In this document: one piece after another, positions 52,039-61,441 of the stretch
Layout of the letters: the number at the start of each line of letters is the position of its first letter
How positions within the stretch are numbered: position 1 is the stretch's first letter
NCBI GenBank assembly: GCA_016795485.1
Contig: JAEUHM010000019.1
Span: forward strand, 78,613-142,612
From: Verrucomicrobiaceae bacterium
GTDB taxonomy: Bacteria > Verrucomicrobiota > Verrucomicrobiia > Verrucomicrobiales > Verrucomicrobiaceae
DNA: 64,000 nt
Reading direction: 5' to 3'
Notes under the pieces: generated by a model
Database searches by the model: none
Seen by the model: the letters and a program-made list of their open reading frames with translations, nothing else
What the model was told of the DNA's origin: nothing
Position numbers and translations under genes: made by a program

Positions 52039-53065
52039 GGATCACCCGGCCCTTCCATGTGACTTTCTTCCCCGACCTAAGCGATGAAACGGCAAACAGA
52101 ATGTAAAAAAATATCAGGGGAATGGGATAAAGCAGATAGCTAGCCCAACGAAATCGACCCACGCGACTCATGACGAGTGCCACAGACAGGGCCGCTGCGA
52201 GATAAATGATTCCCCAAAGCAGCGCCCGAGAGTCGAGTGCCCAGCCCAAGGGAACCAAACTCAGTCCCGTCATCCAGGCTGTGCTTAGCATCAGTACCGA
52301 TTTGGGCGTTTGCTTTGCTCCTCCAGCAAACCCTTTGATCCAACCTTCAATCAATTGATGGATGCCCTCTGGATACATGCGCAAGGAAAGGATTCCTTTG
52401 CCACACAGGCTTCTGACCTGAATCCCAAGTGAGCGAAACTGACCCGTGAGTGCATAGTTTTCCAGCACCCTACCTTTAACCATGTCGTGACCACCGACTG
52501 ATCGGTAGCTTGCTGCATCCACGAGCATCATTTGGCCGAACAAACTGTCGGGAACCACTCCCAGGACCATGTTGAGATTGAAGAACATCGAAAGGTCCTC
52601 GAACGCACGCTCCACTGAGTGAAACGGCCCCACCGAGAGTGCGCCTGTGCCTTGGTAGCTGCTGAGAATGTGATTCAGACCTCCAGGCTCAAGCCAGGTA
52701 TCAGCATCAAGGAAGAGAAACAGTTTCTGGGATGCCACTCGCGCGCCCTGCTGACACGCCCAAGTTTTGCCACGCCAGCCATCAGGGAGAGGTTCAGATC
52801 GGATGACTCGTGCACCATGCGATTCTGCAATGGCCGCTGTTGCATCCGTTGATCCGTCATCGACGACGAGGATCTCTGCCGGTGCTTCTAGCTTCAGAGA
52901 TGTTAGCAACCTCGGAAGACGTTTTTCTTCGTCCCTCGCCGGAATAATAACAGATACATTTTTCGTGGTCAGATGAGTGGATTTGACCTTTGGCGCTCTC
53001 AATCGCCAAAGGATGACACCCGCAAGCGCAATGAGCATCAAAGTGATGATCAGGAGCGCCTGCAT
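52028..53065 (-). CDS. crtQ: Glycosyltransferase family 2, 4,4'-diaponeurosporenoate glycosyltransferase-like
   Basis: A 345-residue GT2 enzyme with one N-terminal helix and a group of C-terminal helices (about 255-330). The catalytic domain has VSVIIPARDEEKRLP, VVDDGSTDAT and FLDADTWLEPG, the DxD equivalent, and YPEGIHQLIEGWIKGFAGGA, which is typical of CrtQ. It attaches glucose to the C30 carotenoid carboxylate. The ATG at 53065 overlaps crtN; a TTG 12 bases upstream (53077) is a possible alternative start. Confidence 0.87.
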   Translation of the reverse strand: MQALLIITLMLIALAGVILWRLRAPKVKSTHLTTKNVSVIIPARDEEKRLPRLLTSLKLEAPAEILVVDDGSTDATAAIAESHGARVIRSEPLPDGWRGKTWACQQGARVASQKLFLFLDADTWLEPGGLNHILSSYQGTGALSVGPFHSVERAFEDLSMFFNLNMVLGVVPDSLFGQMMLVDAASYRSVGGHDMVKGRVLENYALTGQFRSLGIQVRSLCGKGILSLRMYPEGIHQLIEGWIKGFAGGAKQTPKSVLMLSTAWMTGLSLVPLGWALDSRALLWGIIYLAAALSVALVMSRVGRFRWASYLLYPIPLIFFYILFAVSSLRSGKKVTWKGRVIHGD

Positions 53066-54543
53066 GTTGAGTCCCAAGCAACTACCTTCTTTGCTACGTT
53101 TTGCCCGCAGAGTATGACCATGGGCATACCACCGCCTGGATTTACCGACCCACCGACAAAGAAGAGATTGGGGTATTTCACGCTCTGTTTTGGGCCTTTG
53201 AATGCGAGGTTCCTGAATCGATCGCTGACCACGCCGTAAATTGAACCTTTGTTGGAGTAGTATTGCTTCTGGATATCGAGCGGTGTCCAGCAGTGTTCTA
53301 CCACGATGTGTTTGCGGAGATTGTCCAAGCCCATGCGCTCAAGTTTGTCTATCACACGCTCTTTGAACGCCATGTAGTCAGCCTCAGTCAACGGATGATC
53401 AGGGTCGATGTATGGAATATGGGGAAGAATCTTCAAGCACTCATGCCCAGGCGGTGCCACACTTGGGTCAGTGCGAGATGCGGCCACTAAGTAGATGGTA
53501 GGATCCAGTGGAAGCTGTCTCTTTCTGAAAACAGTGTGGAAGTGTTTCTTCTGATCGCCTGAGTAAAGAAAGTTGTGGTGTGCAAGTTGGGGATATTCAC
53601 GATTCACTCCAAGCTCCAAAACAAGCCCCGAACAAGCAGGCTCGAGATGGTCCAACGTCTTCATGAAGGCATCGTCCTCCCGCAGCAGCTTTTCGTACGC
53701 TGGGATGACCTCCATGTTGGAGACAACAATATCTGCGCGGTGGGACTTCCCATCGGATGTCACGACTCCGGTGACCTTGTTACCGGTGTGAGTAACTTCG
53801 GTCACCTCGCTATTGAGATGAACCGTGACTCCGAGCTCGCTCATGAGCTTGCCGAGGCCTTCAGCGATGCCATACAGCCCACCATCCACATACCAAAGGT
53901 CGTAGCGGAACTGGATCGTTGGCATGCAGTTCATGAACGCGGGCGAATGGTAGGCGGACGAGCCGACGTACTTGATGAAGTAGTCGAAGATGTCCTGCAT
54001 GTGTCGAGTTTTCAGAAATCGCTTCACTCCACCATGCATGGAGCGGAGAAGATCAAACTTGGGGAACTTCCACAAGCCGTAGAACGCAGCGAACTCATTT
54101 GAGTTGTCCAAGCCCTGCTCGAAGTAGCCTTCATTCACAAGATCGTAGAGCTTGGCAGAGTAATCCAGGAAGCGCTCGACGTTCTCAGGGGGCTCGCCGA
54201 CCTTTTTCGCCTCGGCTGCCATCTTCTCTGGCTCAGGATATAAATCTACGACTGCACCATCTTCAAAAAAGTTCCTCCAGTGGGGTCGTAATGGCCGAAT
54301 GGGAATGTAGTCCGCCATCTTGCGACCACTCCGCTCAAATAGGCGCTCAAACAAATGAGGAAGAGTCAAGATAGAAGGACCGAGGTCAAATGTGAAGCCC
54401 CCCTTCTTCAAGACATTGAGTTTGCCGCCTATCTGGGGGTTCTTCTCGTGTATCTCCACTTTGTAACCGGCTTGTGTGAGCGAGATTGCAGCAGAAATGC
54501 CACCCAAGCCGGATCCGATAATGACAACCTGCTTTGCGTTCAT
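53050..54543 (-). CDS. crtN: Phytoene/dehydrosqualene desaturase family (CrtN-like)
   Basis: A 497-residue FAD-dependent desaturase: dinucleotide-binding GSGLGGISAAISL and HEKNPQIGGKLNV near the N terminus, FDLGPSILTLPHLFERL, and a C-terminal FFVGGSVNPGGGMPMV signature of CrtI/CrtN proteins. It is expected to introduce conjugated double bonds into squalene or dehydrosqualene to give 4,4'-diaponeurosporene. It starts 4 bases after the TPR gene and overlaps crtQ, so a single operon is likely. Confidence 0.9.
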   Translation of the reverse strand: MNAKQVVIIGSGLGGISAAISLTQAGYKVEIHEKNPQIGGKLNVLKKGGFTFDLGPSILTLPHLFERLFERSGRKMADYIPIRPLRPHWRNFFEDGAVVDLYPEPEKMAAEAKKVGEPPENVERFLDYSAKLYDLVNEGYFEQGLDNSNEFAAFYGLWKFPKFDLLRSMHGGVKRFLKTRHMQDIFDYFIKYVGSSAYHSPAFMNCMPTIQFRYDLWYVDGGLYGIAEGLGKLMSELGVTVHLNSEVTEVTHTGNKVTGVVTSDGKSHRADIVVSNMEVIPAYEKLLREDDAFMKTLDHLEPACSGLVLELGVNREYPQLAHHNFLYSGDQKKHFHTVFRKRQLPLDPTIYLVAASRTDPSVAPPGHECLKILPHIPYIDPDHPLTEADYMAFKERVIDKLERMGLDNLRKHIVVEHCWTPLDIQKQYYSNKGSIYGVVSDRFRNLAFKGPKQSVKYPNLFFVGGSVNPGGGMPMVILCGQNVAKKVVAWDSTCRRS

Positions 54544-54547
54544 GGTA

Positions 54548-55282
54548 TCACTTGCTCCTGAGTCTCTGAGCGCCCGCTGCGGCCAAGCGATCTGTGGGAT
54601 GCAGCTTCAGCGCCTTCTGAAAGCAGTCCAATGCTTCGGCTTGGCGGCCAAGCTTTTCGTAAGCTTGGCCAAGGAAGCACAAACAGCTACTCCTTCCCCA
54701 GGCTGGTTTGTTGGGAAGTGAAACGGTATTCGGTTGGTGCTCAAAACATTCGGCTGCCTTTGCCAAGGTTGTCGCAGCTTCTTCCATCCGATTCGTGTGG
54801 AACTGACACATACCAACCAAGTAAAGAACCCGAGGATTGTCTGAGCCATGCTCCAGAGCTGCTTTTCGATGCCGCTCAACCGAGGGCCCATAACGAACTG
54901 CACGAAAAATGCTCCCATCGATCTTCATGCCATACAGCGTCCCAAGCAGGGCATGTGCCTCAGCGTTGCTTTCCTTTTTCTCTATGAGCCTCTCAAGTGC
55001 TAAAATAGCTGCATCCGTGGCTGCTGCTGCTTTGATTTCAGCCCCGTTACCAAGGTGGTGAAGTGATTCATGGAACTTGGATACCCCAAGCCAGTAATCG
55101 CGTTCTGGCGACTTCGGTAACTTCTCTAGTGAGGCAGCGGCACGGCCAAAACCCGCCCCGCTCCACGCCTGAAAGGCACTTTCAAAGGCTCGGATGCTGA
55201 CGAGAAGTGCATCCTCGGCCGTTGCTGCACGTAGCAGCATGGAGGAGAACATCATTAACAACGAAATGGAAGCAAGACGCAT
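54548..55282 (-). CDS. Exported TPR-repeat protein
   Basis: The 244-residue protein has a signal peptide (MRLASISLLMMFSSMLLRAATAED; start at ATG 55282, a TTG lies 15 bases upstream). Helical repeats include AEAHALLGTLYG, PRVLYLVGMCQFHTNRMEEAATTLAKAAECF, and SCLCFLGQAYEKLGRQAEALDCFQKALKLHP, giving two or three TPR units. TPR proteins act as scaffolds. It is the first gene of the crtN operon, 44 bases from the divergent aldehyde dehydrogenase start; its role in the carotenoid pathway is unknown. Confidence 0.78.
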   Translation of the reverse strand: MRLASISLLMMFSSMLLRAATAEDALLVSIRAFESAFQAWSGAGFGRAAASLEKLPKSPERDYWLGVSKFHESLHHLGNGAEIKAAAATDAAILALERLIEKKESNAEAHALLGTLYGMKIDGSIFRAVRYGPSVERHRKAALEHGSDNPRVLYLVGMCQFHTNRMEEAATTLAKAAECFEHQPNTVSLPNKPAWGRSSCLCFLGQAYEKLGRQAEALDCFQKALKLHPTDRLAAAGAQRLRSK

Positions 55283-55326
55283 TGGAATCTGATGCAATAC
55301 GACTCAACCTTGAGCGGGAGCTACAA

Positions 55327-56709
55327 ATGGATTACGCCAAACTCATCCAAAGCCAGAGAGATCACTTCCAATCAGGTGCCACGAGGTCGGCAGAATGGCG
55401 CAAATCAATGCTTGGCCGCCTGAGAGCCGCCCTGAGTCGGAGTGAGGATGTGATTCTCGATGCGTTGCACGCTGATTTGAGAAAATCTCGCCATGAGGCA
55501 TGCCTCAGCGAGACCGGGTTGGTCATTAGCGAGATCGACCACGCTCTAAAACACCTCAAGTCATGGATGAGACCACAAAAGCACGCGGTTCCATTTATCG
55601 CTTGGCCTGGCAAGGCACACGTGAACCCCGAACCCCGTGGGGTAGCGCTCATCCTCTCGCCATGGAACTACCCAGTGCAACTTTTGCTCTCACCGTTGGT
55701 GTCCGCTCTGGCAGCAGGCAATTGCGCTGTGCTTAAGCCGTCGGAGTTGGCTCCCCATACCGCGTCCGTGCTGGTTCAATTGATTGGTTCTATCTTTTCG
55801 GATCACGAAGTAGCCATCTGCCCTGGAGGGAAAGAAGTGGCGGAGGGACTGCTTGAGCAGCGCTTCGATCACATATTTTACACGGGCAGTAGTTCGGTGG
55901 GGCGTTTGGTCATGAGTGCCGCAGCTAGGCATCTGACGCCAGTGACACTCGAACTCGGAGGCAAGTGTCCTTGCATCGTGACGGAGGGAGCCGCCTTGGA
56001 GGTCGCTGCCAGGAGAATCGCTTGGGGACGCTTCACCAATGCTGGGCAGACGTGCGTTGCTCCAGATTATGTGCTCGTAGACAAGAAAGTGAAGAGCCAG
56101 TTGCTCGAGAAACTCGGGAATGCTGTTTCGACCATGTATGGCGCTAATCCGAAGGCGAGCGCAGATTACGGCAGGATCATCAACCGGAGGCATTGGGAGC
56201 GTCTCTTCGCACTTCTGGGCAGCGGAAGGGTTGTTTGTGGAGGCGATGCGGATGTTGATGACCTTTACATCGCTCCCACGGTGCTAGACGAGGTAGCAAT
56301 TGATTCACCACTCATGCAGGAGGAGATATTTGGTCCAATCCTTCCTGTGTTGGCTTATGACACGCCCGAGGAAGCGGTGGCGTTTGTGCAACAGCGTCCT
56401 AGCCCCCTTGCAATCTACGTCTTCTCGAATGACAAGCGCTTGCAGGCAACAATTGCGGCTCAAACGCAATCTGGGGGTGTCTGCATCAACGACACGGTTG
56501 TTCAAGTGGCTTGCGGTAATCTTCCATTTGGCGGAGTAGGCAGTAGCGGCATGGGCGCTAGTCATGGGAAAGCTGGTTTCGACGAGTTCTCGCATCGTCG
56601 CTCAATCCTGTGGCGGTCAGTCCAGGTCGATCCCTCAATGCGCTATCCTCCAGCACGAGGTTCGCTTTTGTTGTTAAAACGCATCCGTCGCTTCTTGCTT
56701 GGCGTATAA
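55327..56709 (+). CDS. aldH: Aldehyde dehydrogenase (4,4'-diaponeurosporenal-type, AldH)
   Basis: A 460-residue NAD(P)-dependent aldehyde dehydrogenase of the coniferyl/fatty-aldehyde branch. The nucleophile Cys243 lies in NAGQTCVAPDYVL, the general-base Glu209 in TLELGGKCP, and the nucleotide site in SPWNYPVQLL. In staphyloxanthin-type pathways AldH oxidises 4,4'-diaponeurosporen-4-al to the acid, which the next enzyme esterifies. A GGGAG Shine-Dalgarno about 6 bases before the ATG at 55327 supports this start over 55207. The crtP-like gene follows after 36 bases. Confidence 0.87.
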   Translation: MDYAKLIQSQRDHFQSGATRSAEWRKSMLGRLRAALSRSEDVILDALHADLRKSRHEACLSETGLVISEIDHALKHLKSWMRPQKHAVPFIAWPGKAHVNPEPRGVALILSPWNYPVQLLLSPLVSALAAGNCAVLKPSELAPHTASVLVQLIGSIFSDHEVAICPGGKEVAEGLLEQRFDHIFYTGSSSVGRLVMSAAARHLTPVTLELGGKCPCIVTEGAALEVAARRIAWGRFTNAGQTCVAPDYVLVDKKVKSQLLEKLGNAVSTMYGANPKASADYGRIINRRHWERLFALLGSGRVVCGGDADVDDLYIAPTVLDEVAIDSPLMQEEIFGPILPVLAYDTPEEAVAFVQQRPSPLAIYVFSNDKRLQATIAAQTQSGGVCINDTVVQVACGNLPFGGVGSSGMGASHGKAGFDEFSHRRSILWRSVQVDPSMRYPPARGSLLLLKRIRRFLLGV

Positions 56710-56745
56710 GCTGCTAGTCGACGCATGTTGCGTCTCTCACTCATC

Positions 56746-58230
56746 ATGTCTAAGCGCGTTATCATCGTAGGAGCAGGACCAGGCGGTCTAGCCATTTCCA
56801 TGCTTCTGGCCAGTCGTGGCATGGATGTCACCATCGTCGAGAAACAACCACGAGTGGGTGGGCGCACATCTTCTATCGAGAGCGATGGGTTTAAGTTTGA
56901 TCTTGGCCCGACCTTCTTCCTTTATCCGCAGATACTGGATGAGATTTTTGCGGCGGTTGGGAGAGACTTAAGGAAGGAAGTGCCGATGGTGAGGCTCGAC
57001 CCACAATATCGGCTTATTTTTGGAGCCGGTGGCGAACTCATGTGCAGTTCTGACATCGAAAAAATGGTCGCAGAAATCGCAAAACTCTCTCCGAGAGATG
57101 CACCGAGGTTTCGTGACTTCATGACAGACAATAGGGTCAAGCTGGACAAGTTTGCTCCATGTTTGCAGTCGCCCTTCCTTGGATGGAAGGATCTCATGCA
57201 AAAGCGACTGGTGGCTGTGTTGCCGCACTTGAAGCCTTGGAAGTCGCTTCACGCGGAGCTCTCCACCTATTTCTCAGATCCCCGCCTTCAATTGGCATTT
57301 ACATTCCAGTCCAAATACCTCGGCATGTCGCCATTTCAGTGTCCGAGCTTGTTTTCGATTCTATCGTTTCTTGAGTATGAACACGGGATTTGGCATCCGA
57401 TAGGCGGTTGCAATGCTCTGAGCACTGGCATGGCTCGCGTTGCGAGGGAACTCGGGGTCAAGATCCACCTTAATGAGCCAGTAGAGCAGGTTTTGTTTGA
57501 AGGACGACGAGCTGTAGGCGTGAAGACCGTGCAAGCCGAGTACAGAGCTGACGCGGTAGTCATGAACGCGGACTTTGCTCATGCAATGACCACGCTCGTG
57601 CCTAACAGCAAGCGCAGACGGTGGACGGACGAAAAGCTGGCCACCAAAAAGTTCTCCTGTTCCACCTTCATGATGTATTTGGGTCTAGAAGGAACATGCG
57701 ACGAGCTACAGCACCACAACATCTATGTGACGAAAAACTATCGCCAGAACCTTGACGAGATTGAGAACCAGCACGTCCTGAGCGCGGATCCCTCATTCTA
57801 TGTTGAGAATCCGTGCAGGACAGATCCTTCAATGGCACCTCCGGGACACAGCGCGCTCTACGTGTTAGTGCCGGTCAGCCACAAGCATAAGAATATTGAC
57901 TGGAGTAAGGAGAAGGCTGGCTATCGCAAAGTAGCGCTTCAACAGCTGGAGCGCCTTGGTGTTAAGGACGTGGAACAACGCATTCGGTTTGAGCGCATTG
58001 TGACACCGGATGATTGGGAGAATAGGGTAGGTGTGTATAAGGGAGCGACTTTCAATTTGGCACATGGCCTTGATCAGATGCTTCATTTTCGCCCGAGGAA
58101 TCGATTTGAGGAGTTTGATGGCATGTATCTCGTTGGCGGCGGAACTCACCCCGGCAGTGGTTTGCCAGTGATCTTTGAATCTGCTCGGATCGGTGCTCGA
58201 TTGATGATGGAAGACCTTAAGGTCGCTTAA
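56746..58230 (+). CDS. crtP: Diaponeurosporene oxidase-like FAD protein (CrtP/CrtNb)
   Basis: A 494-residue FAD-dependent protein of the CrtI/CrtN/CrtP family: GAGPGGLAISMLLASRG and VEKQPRVGGRTSSIE at the N terminus, FDLGPTFFLYPQIL, and a C-terminal LVGGGTHPGSGLPVI. It differs from the CrtN-like protein in this window and, being next to aldH, is most likely the terminal methyl oxidase that makes the aldehyde; a second desaturase is the alternative. Start ATG 56746 (MSKRVIIV) was chosen; an ATG at 56725 would add 7 residues. Confidence 0.83.
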   Translation: MSKRVIIVGAGPGGLAISMLLASRGMDVTIVEKQPRVGGRTSSIESDGFKFDLGPTFFLYPQILDEIFAAVGRDLRKEVPMVRLDPQYRLIFGAGGELMCSSDIEKMVAEIAKLSPRDAPRFRDFMTDNRVKLDKFAPCLQSPFLGWKDLMQKRLVAVLPHLKPWKSLHAELSTYFSDPRLQLAFTFQSKYLGMSPFQCPSLFSILSFLEYEHGIWHPIGGCNALSTGMARVARELGVKIHLNEPVEQVLFEGRRAVGVKTVQAEYRADAVVMNADFAHAMTTLVPNSKRRRWTDEKLATKKFSCSTFMMYLGLEGTCDELQHHNIYVTKNYRQNLDEIENQHVLSADPSFYVENPCRTDPSMAPPGHSALYVLVPVSHKHKNIDWSKEKAGYRKVALQQLERLGVKDVEQRIRFERIVTPDDWENRVGVYKGATFNLAHGLDQMLHFRPRNRFEEFDGMYLVGGGTHPGSGLPVIFESARIGARLMMEDLKVA

Positions 58231-58276
58231 ATGACCGCGAGCTTGCGGTGCGTGCTGGCGCATTTACAGTCGACCA

Positions 58277-59086
58277 ATGTCTTTGAGCGCCCCCATTCCC
58301 GTGGTGATGAGCGTGGCGGGTTCTGACTCGTCCGCAGGGGCCGGCATTCAGGCTGATCTCAAGTCGATAGCCGCTCAGGGTGGCTACGGGCTGTGCGCGG
58401 TGACTAACGTGGTGTCTGAGATACCGGGAAAGGTCTCCAAGGTCTGCCTAATGGAGCCTGAGATGATCGAAGATCAGATGAGGGTGCTACTGGCAGGGTT
58501 TCCGGTAGCAGCTGCAAAAACCGGCATGCTCGGTGGTGCAGAGCAAGTACGTTGTGTCGCTAGAGTGTGGAAAGAGGCGGGCAATGGGCGGCCTTTGGTC
58601 GTAGACCCCGTCATGGTGGCCACGGGGGGAGGTCGACTGCTAGAGGAGGGTGCGGTGCAAGCCGTTAGCGATGAACTGTTGCCACTTGCTGCTGTCATAA
58701 CGCCTAACATGGATGAGGCGACAGTGCTGTGGGGTCGTGACGTCCGGAGTGAAGATGACATGCTGGCTTGTGCGGAGGATCTCGCCAAGCGCTATGAGAC
58801 CGCTGTCCTACTGAAAGGCGGACACCTGGAGGGTGAAGCAGCCGATGTGCTGGTTGTCGGTGAGAGTGTGCACTGGTATCGTGCGCCACGCGTGCAAGGG
58901 GTGCATACTCATGGTACAGGATGCTCGCTGTCAGCAGCGATCGCGGCACAGATCGCTCTCGGGAAAGATATCCCAGCGGCGGTAGGTGCCGCCAAACGCT
59001 GGCTAAGTCAGGCTGTTGCCGGTTATCTCAAGTGGATTCATTCTGCCGGTGAAGTTCATGCGCTCAACCACCTCAATCAGTCATGA
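58277..59086 (+). CDS. thiD: Hydroxymethylpyrimidine/phosphomethylpyrimidine kinase
   Basis: A 269-residue ribokinase-fold enzyme that phosphorylates HMP and HMP-P in thiamine synthesis. Signatures are SVAGSDSSAGAGIQADLK, TKTGMLGG-like (AAKTGMLGG), VVDPVMVATGGGRLL, and GTGCSLSAAIAAQIALG with the catalytic Cys-Ser/Asp anion-hole region. I see no thiamine riboswitch in the 46-base gap upstream. Its stop overlaps the start of the next gene (ATGA). Confidence 0.94.
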   Translation: MSLSAPIPVVMSVAGSDSSAGAGIQADLKSIAAQGGYGLCAVTNVVSEIPGKVSKVCLMEPEMIEDQMRVLLAGFPVAAAKTGMLGGAEQVRCVARVWKEAGNGRPLVVDPVMVATGGGRLLEEGAVQAVSDELLPLAAVITPNMDEATVLWGRDVRSEDDMLACAEDLAKRYETAVLLKGGHLEGEAADVLVVGESVHWYRAPRVQGVHTHGTGCSLSAAIAAQIALGKDIPAAVGAAKRWLSQAVAGYLKWIHSAGEVHALNHLNQS

Positions 59087-60123
59087 GATATACATTCCTT
59101 GCTGTCGCCTCCGCTTTGTTTTTGTCCGTAGGTCGGGCTGACGAAAGTCGTCAGCGGTTAGAGGGTGTCGATTCGATTTCTCAGAACGCCATTCAGTCAG
59201 CCTTCAGAGTTCTCAGGAAGGACTACATTCGGCCAGACGAGCTAACTTTGGATCAACTGAACCGCGCGACACTTCAGGGCATGCTTGAGCGGCTGGACTT
59301 CGGTGCGTCGTTGGTAAAAGAGCTTTCGACAGATGCCGCCAAAGCCAAACCTCGCGTGAAGTCAGAAATGCTGACGGCACGCATCGCGTACCTCAAGCCA
59401 ATGACCGTTGTGCAAGAAGAAGTGGCTGAAATGGAAGCGGCGCTGAATGATTTTCAAACCAAGGGAGCCAGTCATGTCATCTTGGACTTGCGTGGTGCCG
59501 CTGCTCCTTCAGAACTTGAGGCCACTTCAAGTATGGCAGAACTGTTTTTGCCGCGAGGCGAGCTGTTGTTCAAACTTAGACGACTCGGTGGTAGTGATGC
59601 TAGGTTGTATCTAGCCACCAGGGAGCCGGTTTGGAAGGGATCCCTTGTGGTGCTGATCGATTCTGACTCTACGAACGTGGCGGAAACTCTAGCCGCTGTG
59701 CTCAAGCAAAAGAAGCGCGGTGTACTGGTTGGTACCCGGACTCGCGGTGCCACAGTGCGCTACGAGGAGCTGCCACTAGACAGCGGTTGGCGTCTGAGAT
59801 TTGCCTCGGCAGAAGTGTTACTTGCTGACGACGAGTCTGTATTCAAAAAAGGGGTTGAACCGCATTTTAATGTTAGTCATAGTGCTGACGAAAAACATGC
59901 AACTCTGCTCGCGGTGGACTCACAGCTTGTTAAGACGCTGGTCTTTGAGCGCGCTCGTCTGCGATTCAATGAGAAAGCTTTGGTCACTGGCACCAATCCA
60001 GAGCTTGATGACTACGTGGCACGCAGCACTGGCCGTCAGATGTACTATGATTTGCCACCCGTGCGAGACTCGGTGCTCCAGAGGGCGGTTGATCTGGTGA
60101 GCAACCTTGATCTCGCCAAGTAA
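59083..60123 (+). CDS. Degenerate S41-type peptidase-like protein (probable pseudoenzyme)
   Basis: The 346-residue protein has a signal peptide (1-19). The middle (about 100-280) matches the S41/C-terminal processing peptidase core: DLRGAAAPSELEATSSMAELFLP (usually DLRGNxGG), VLIDSDSTNVAETLAAVLK (usually GSASASE) and GTRTRGATVRYEELPL (usually GxxTFGKG). By alignment the catalytic Ser becomes Asn and the catalytic Lys becomes Ala. It also lacks a PDZ domain. It therefore probably does not cleave peptides. It begins in overlap with thiD and ends directly before the esterase gene. Confidence 0.75.
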   Translation: MRYTFLAVASALFLSVGRADESRQRLEGVDSISQNAIQSAFRVLRKDYIRPDELTLDQLNRATLQGMLERLDFGASLVKELSTDAAKAKPRVKSEMLTARIAYLKPMTVVQEEVAEMEAALNDFQTKGASHVILDLRGAAAPSELEATSSMAELFLPRGELLFKLRRLGGSDARLYLATREPVWKGSLVVLIDSDSTNVAETLAAVLKQKKRGVLVGTRTRGATVRYEELPLDSGWRLRFASAEVLLADDESVFKKGVEPHFNVSHSADEKHATLLAVDSQLVKTLVFERARLRFNEKALVTGTNPELDDYVARSTGRQMYYDLPPVRDSVLQRAVDLVSNLDLAK

Positions 60124-61371
60124 ATGAAGCTCGCTGTTTTTTCTGTTTTCATCGTTCCCGCTATCACCGCCTTTGCAGAAAAAGTCGGGCCATGGGATAT
60201 CGATGCGCTGAAGTCGCAGGTGCCCGCGATGAAGTGGGTGAGTCAGGACAAGCCTGTGCATTCACTTCTCTATGCGGGCGAGCTGTACAAAGGACAACCG
60301 ACGGAGGTGTTCGCGTTTTATGCGTCACCTTCGACACTCGACAAAAAAGTCCAGGCTGGACGTTATCCAGGAGTAGTTTTGATCCATGGAGGAGGAGGTA
60401 CTGCGTTTGTCGAGTGGGCACATCTCTGGGCAAAGCGCGGATACGCGGCCATCGCCATGGACTTGGGTGGATGCAGGCCACCTGACCCCGTCTACGATGT
60501 GAAGAGTGGGGTGCCGGTGGGGCATCAAAGTGATAAGAACTTACGCAAACGGCTGCCCAATGGCGGCCCTGACCAAGGGAGAGAAGAGAAGTTTTATACC
60601 ATCGGCGGAGACACAAGCGATGACTGGCCTTTTCATGCTGTGGCCAGCGTCATGCGTGCGCACTCATTGCTGCGGAGTTTCGCAGAAGTTGATGCGGAGC
60701 ACACTGCGGTCACCGGCATTAGCTGGGGTGGCTACACCACTTGTCTCGTTGCTTCTTTGGATGATCGCTTCAAGGCTGCGGTGCCTGTCTACGGTTGCGG
60801 CTTTCTGCACGAAGGCGAGTCAGTCCAGAAACCTTCAATTGATAGGCTGGGAGATCGCGCCTCGCTTTGGGTTAAGGAGTATGATCCCGGAAGTTTGCTT
60901 CCACGATGCCGTGTTCCGATTCTTTTCATTAACGGGACCAATGACATTCACTATGTGCTCGACAGCTACATGAAGAGCTATCGCGTGGTGTCTTGTGAGA
61001 AGCATTTGCGTATTCAAGTCAACATGCCGCACGGCCATCCACCCGGATGGGCTCCAGAAGAAATAGGCCTGTTCATCGATTCTAAGTGTCGCGGCGGGGA
61101 ACCGCTTCCTCTTCCTGGAGATGCCAAATTGGTAAAAAGTCAGGTGGAGGTTAGTTTTCAGAGTAAGCGATCTATAACGAGCGCAAAGCTCCACTACACC
61201 ACTGACGATGGACTACGTTCTGCAAGGCAATGGAAGTCAGTGGCAGCAACTGTAAACGGCCATCAAGTGTTTGCTCCACCGCCCCCGAAAGAAGCTAATA
61301 CATGGTTTGTTAGTCTAATAGACGACCGGGGTGTCATGGTTAGCACCACGATCATGTTTTCCGCAGAGTGA
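60124..61371 (+). CDS. Secreted alpha/beta hydrolase, acetylxylan-esterase-like
   Basis: The 415-residue protein has a signal peptide (1-18) and an alpha/beta hydrolase core (about 65-320). The nucleophile is in GISWGGYTT, the acid in FINGTNDIHYV and the His in MPHGHPPGWAPEE; the HGGGG near residue 88 is the oxyanion loop. The arrangement is like the acetylxylan esterase/dienelactone hydrolase type. A C-terminal beta domain (about 335-415) of the PhoPQ-activated or CBM kind follows. Its ATG directly follows the stop of the preceding gene. Confidence 0.85.
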   Translation: MKLAVFSVFIVPAITAFAEKVGPWDIDALKSQVPAMKWVSQDKPVHSLLYAGELYKGQPTEVFAFYASPSTLDKKVQAGRYPGVVLIHGGGGTAFVEWAHLWAKRGYAAIAMDLGGCRPPDPVYDVKSGVPVGHQSDKNLRKRLPNGGPDQGREEKFYTIGGDTSDDWPFHAVASVMRAHSLLRSFAEVDAEHTAVTGISWGGYTTCLVASLDDRFKAAVPVYGCGFLHEGESVQKPSIDRLGDRASLWVKEYDPGSLLPRCRVPILFINGTNDIHYVLDSYMKSYRVVSCEKHLRIQVNMPHGHPPGWAPEEIGLFIDSKCRGGEPLPLPGDAKLVKSQVEVSFQSKRSITSAKLHYTTDDGLRSARQWKSVAATVNGHQVFAPPPPKEANTWFVSLIDDRGVMVSTTIMFSAE

Positions 61372-61441
61372 AGGCCTATCAGGCAGAAAATTGTTAGTCT
61401 CGGGCGTGACATTTTGGCTGCGTTGACGTAGGAACGTTCGT

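Noticed and set aside
58231..58276. TPP riboswitch upstream of thiD
   Set aside because: Only 46 bases are available and no TPP-type CUGAGA element is present.
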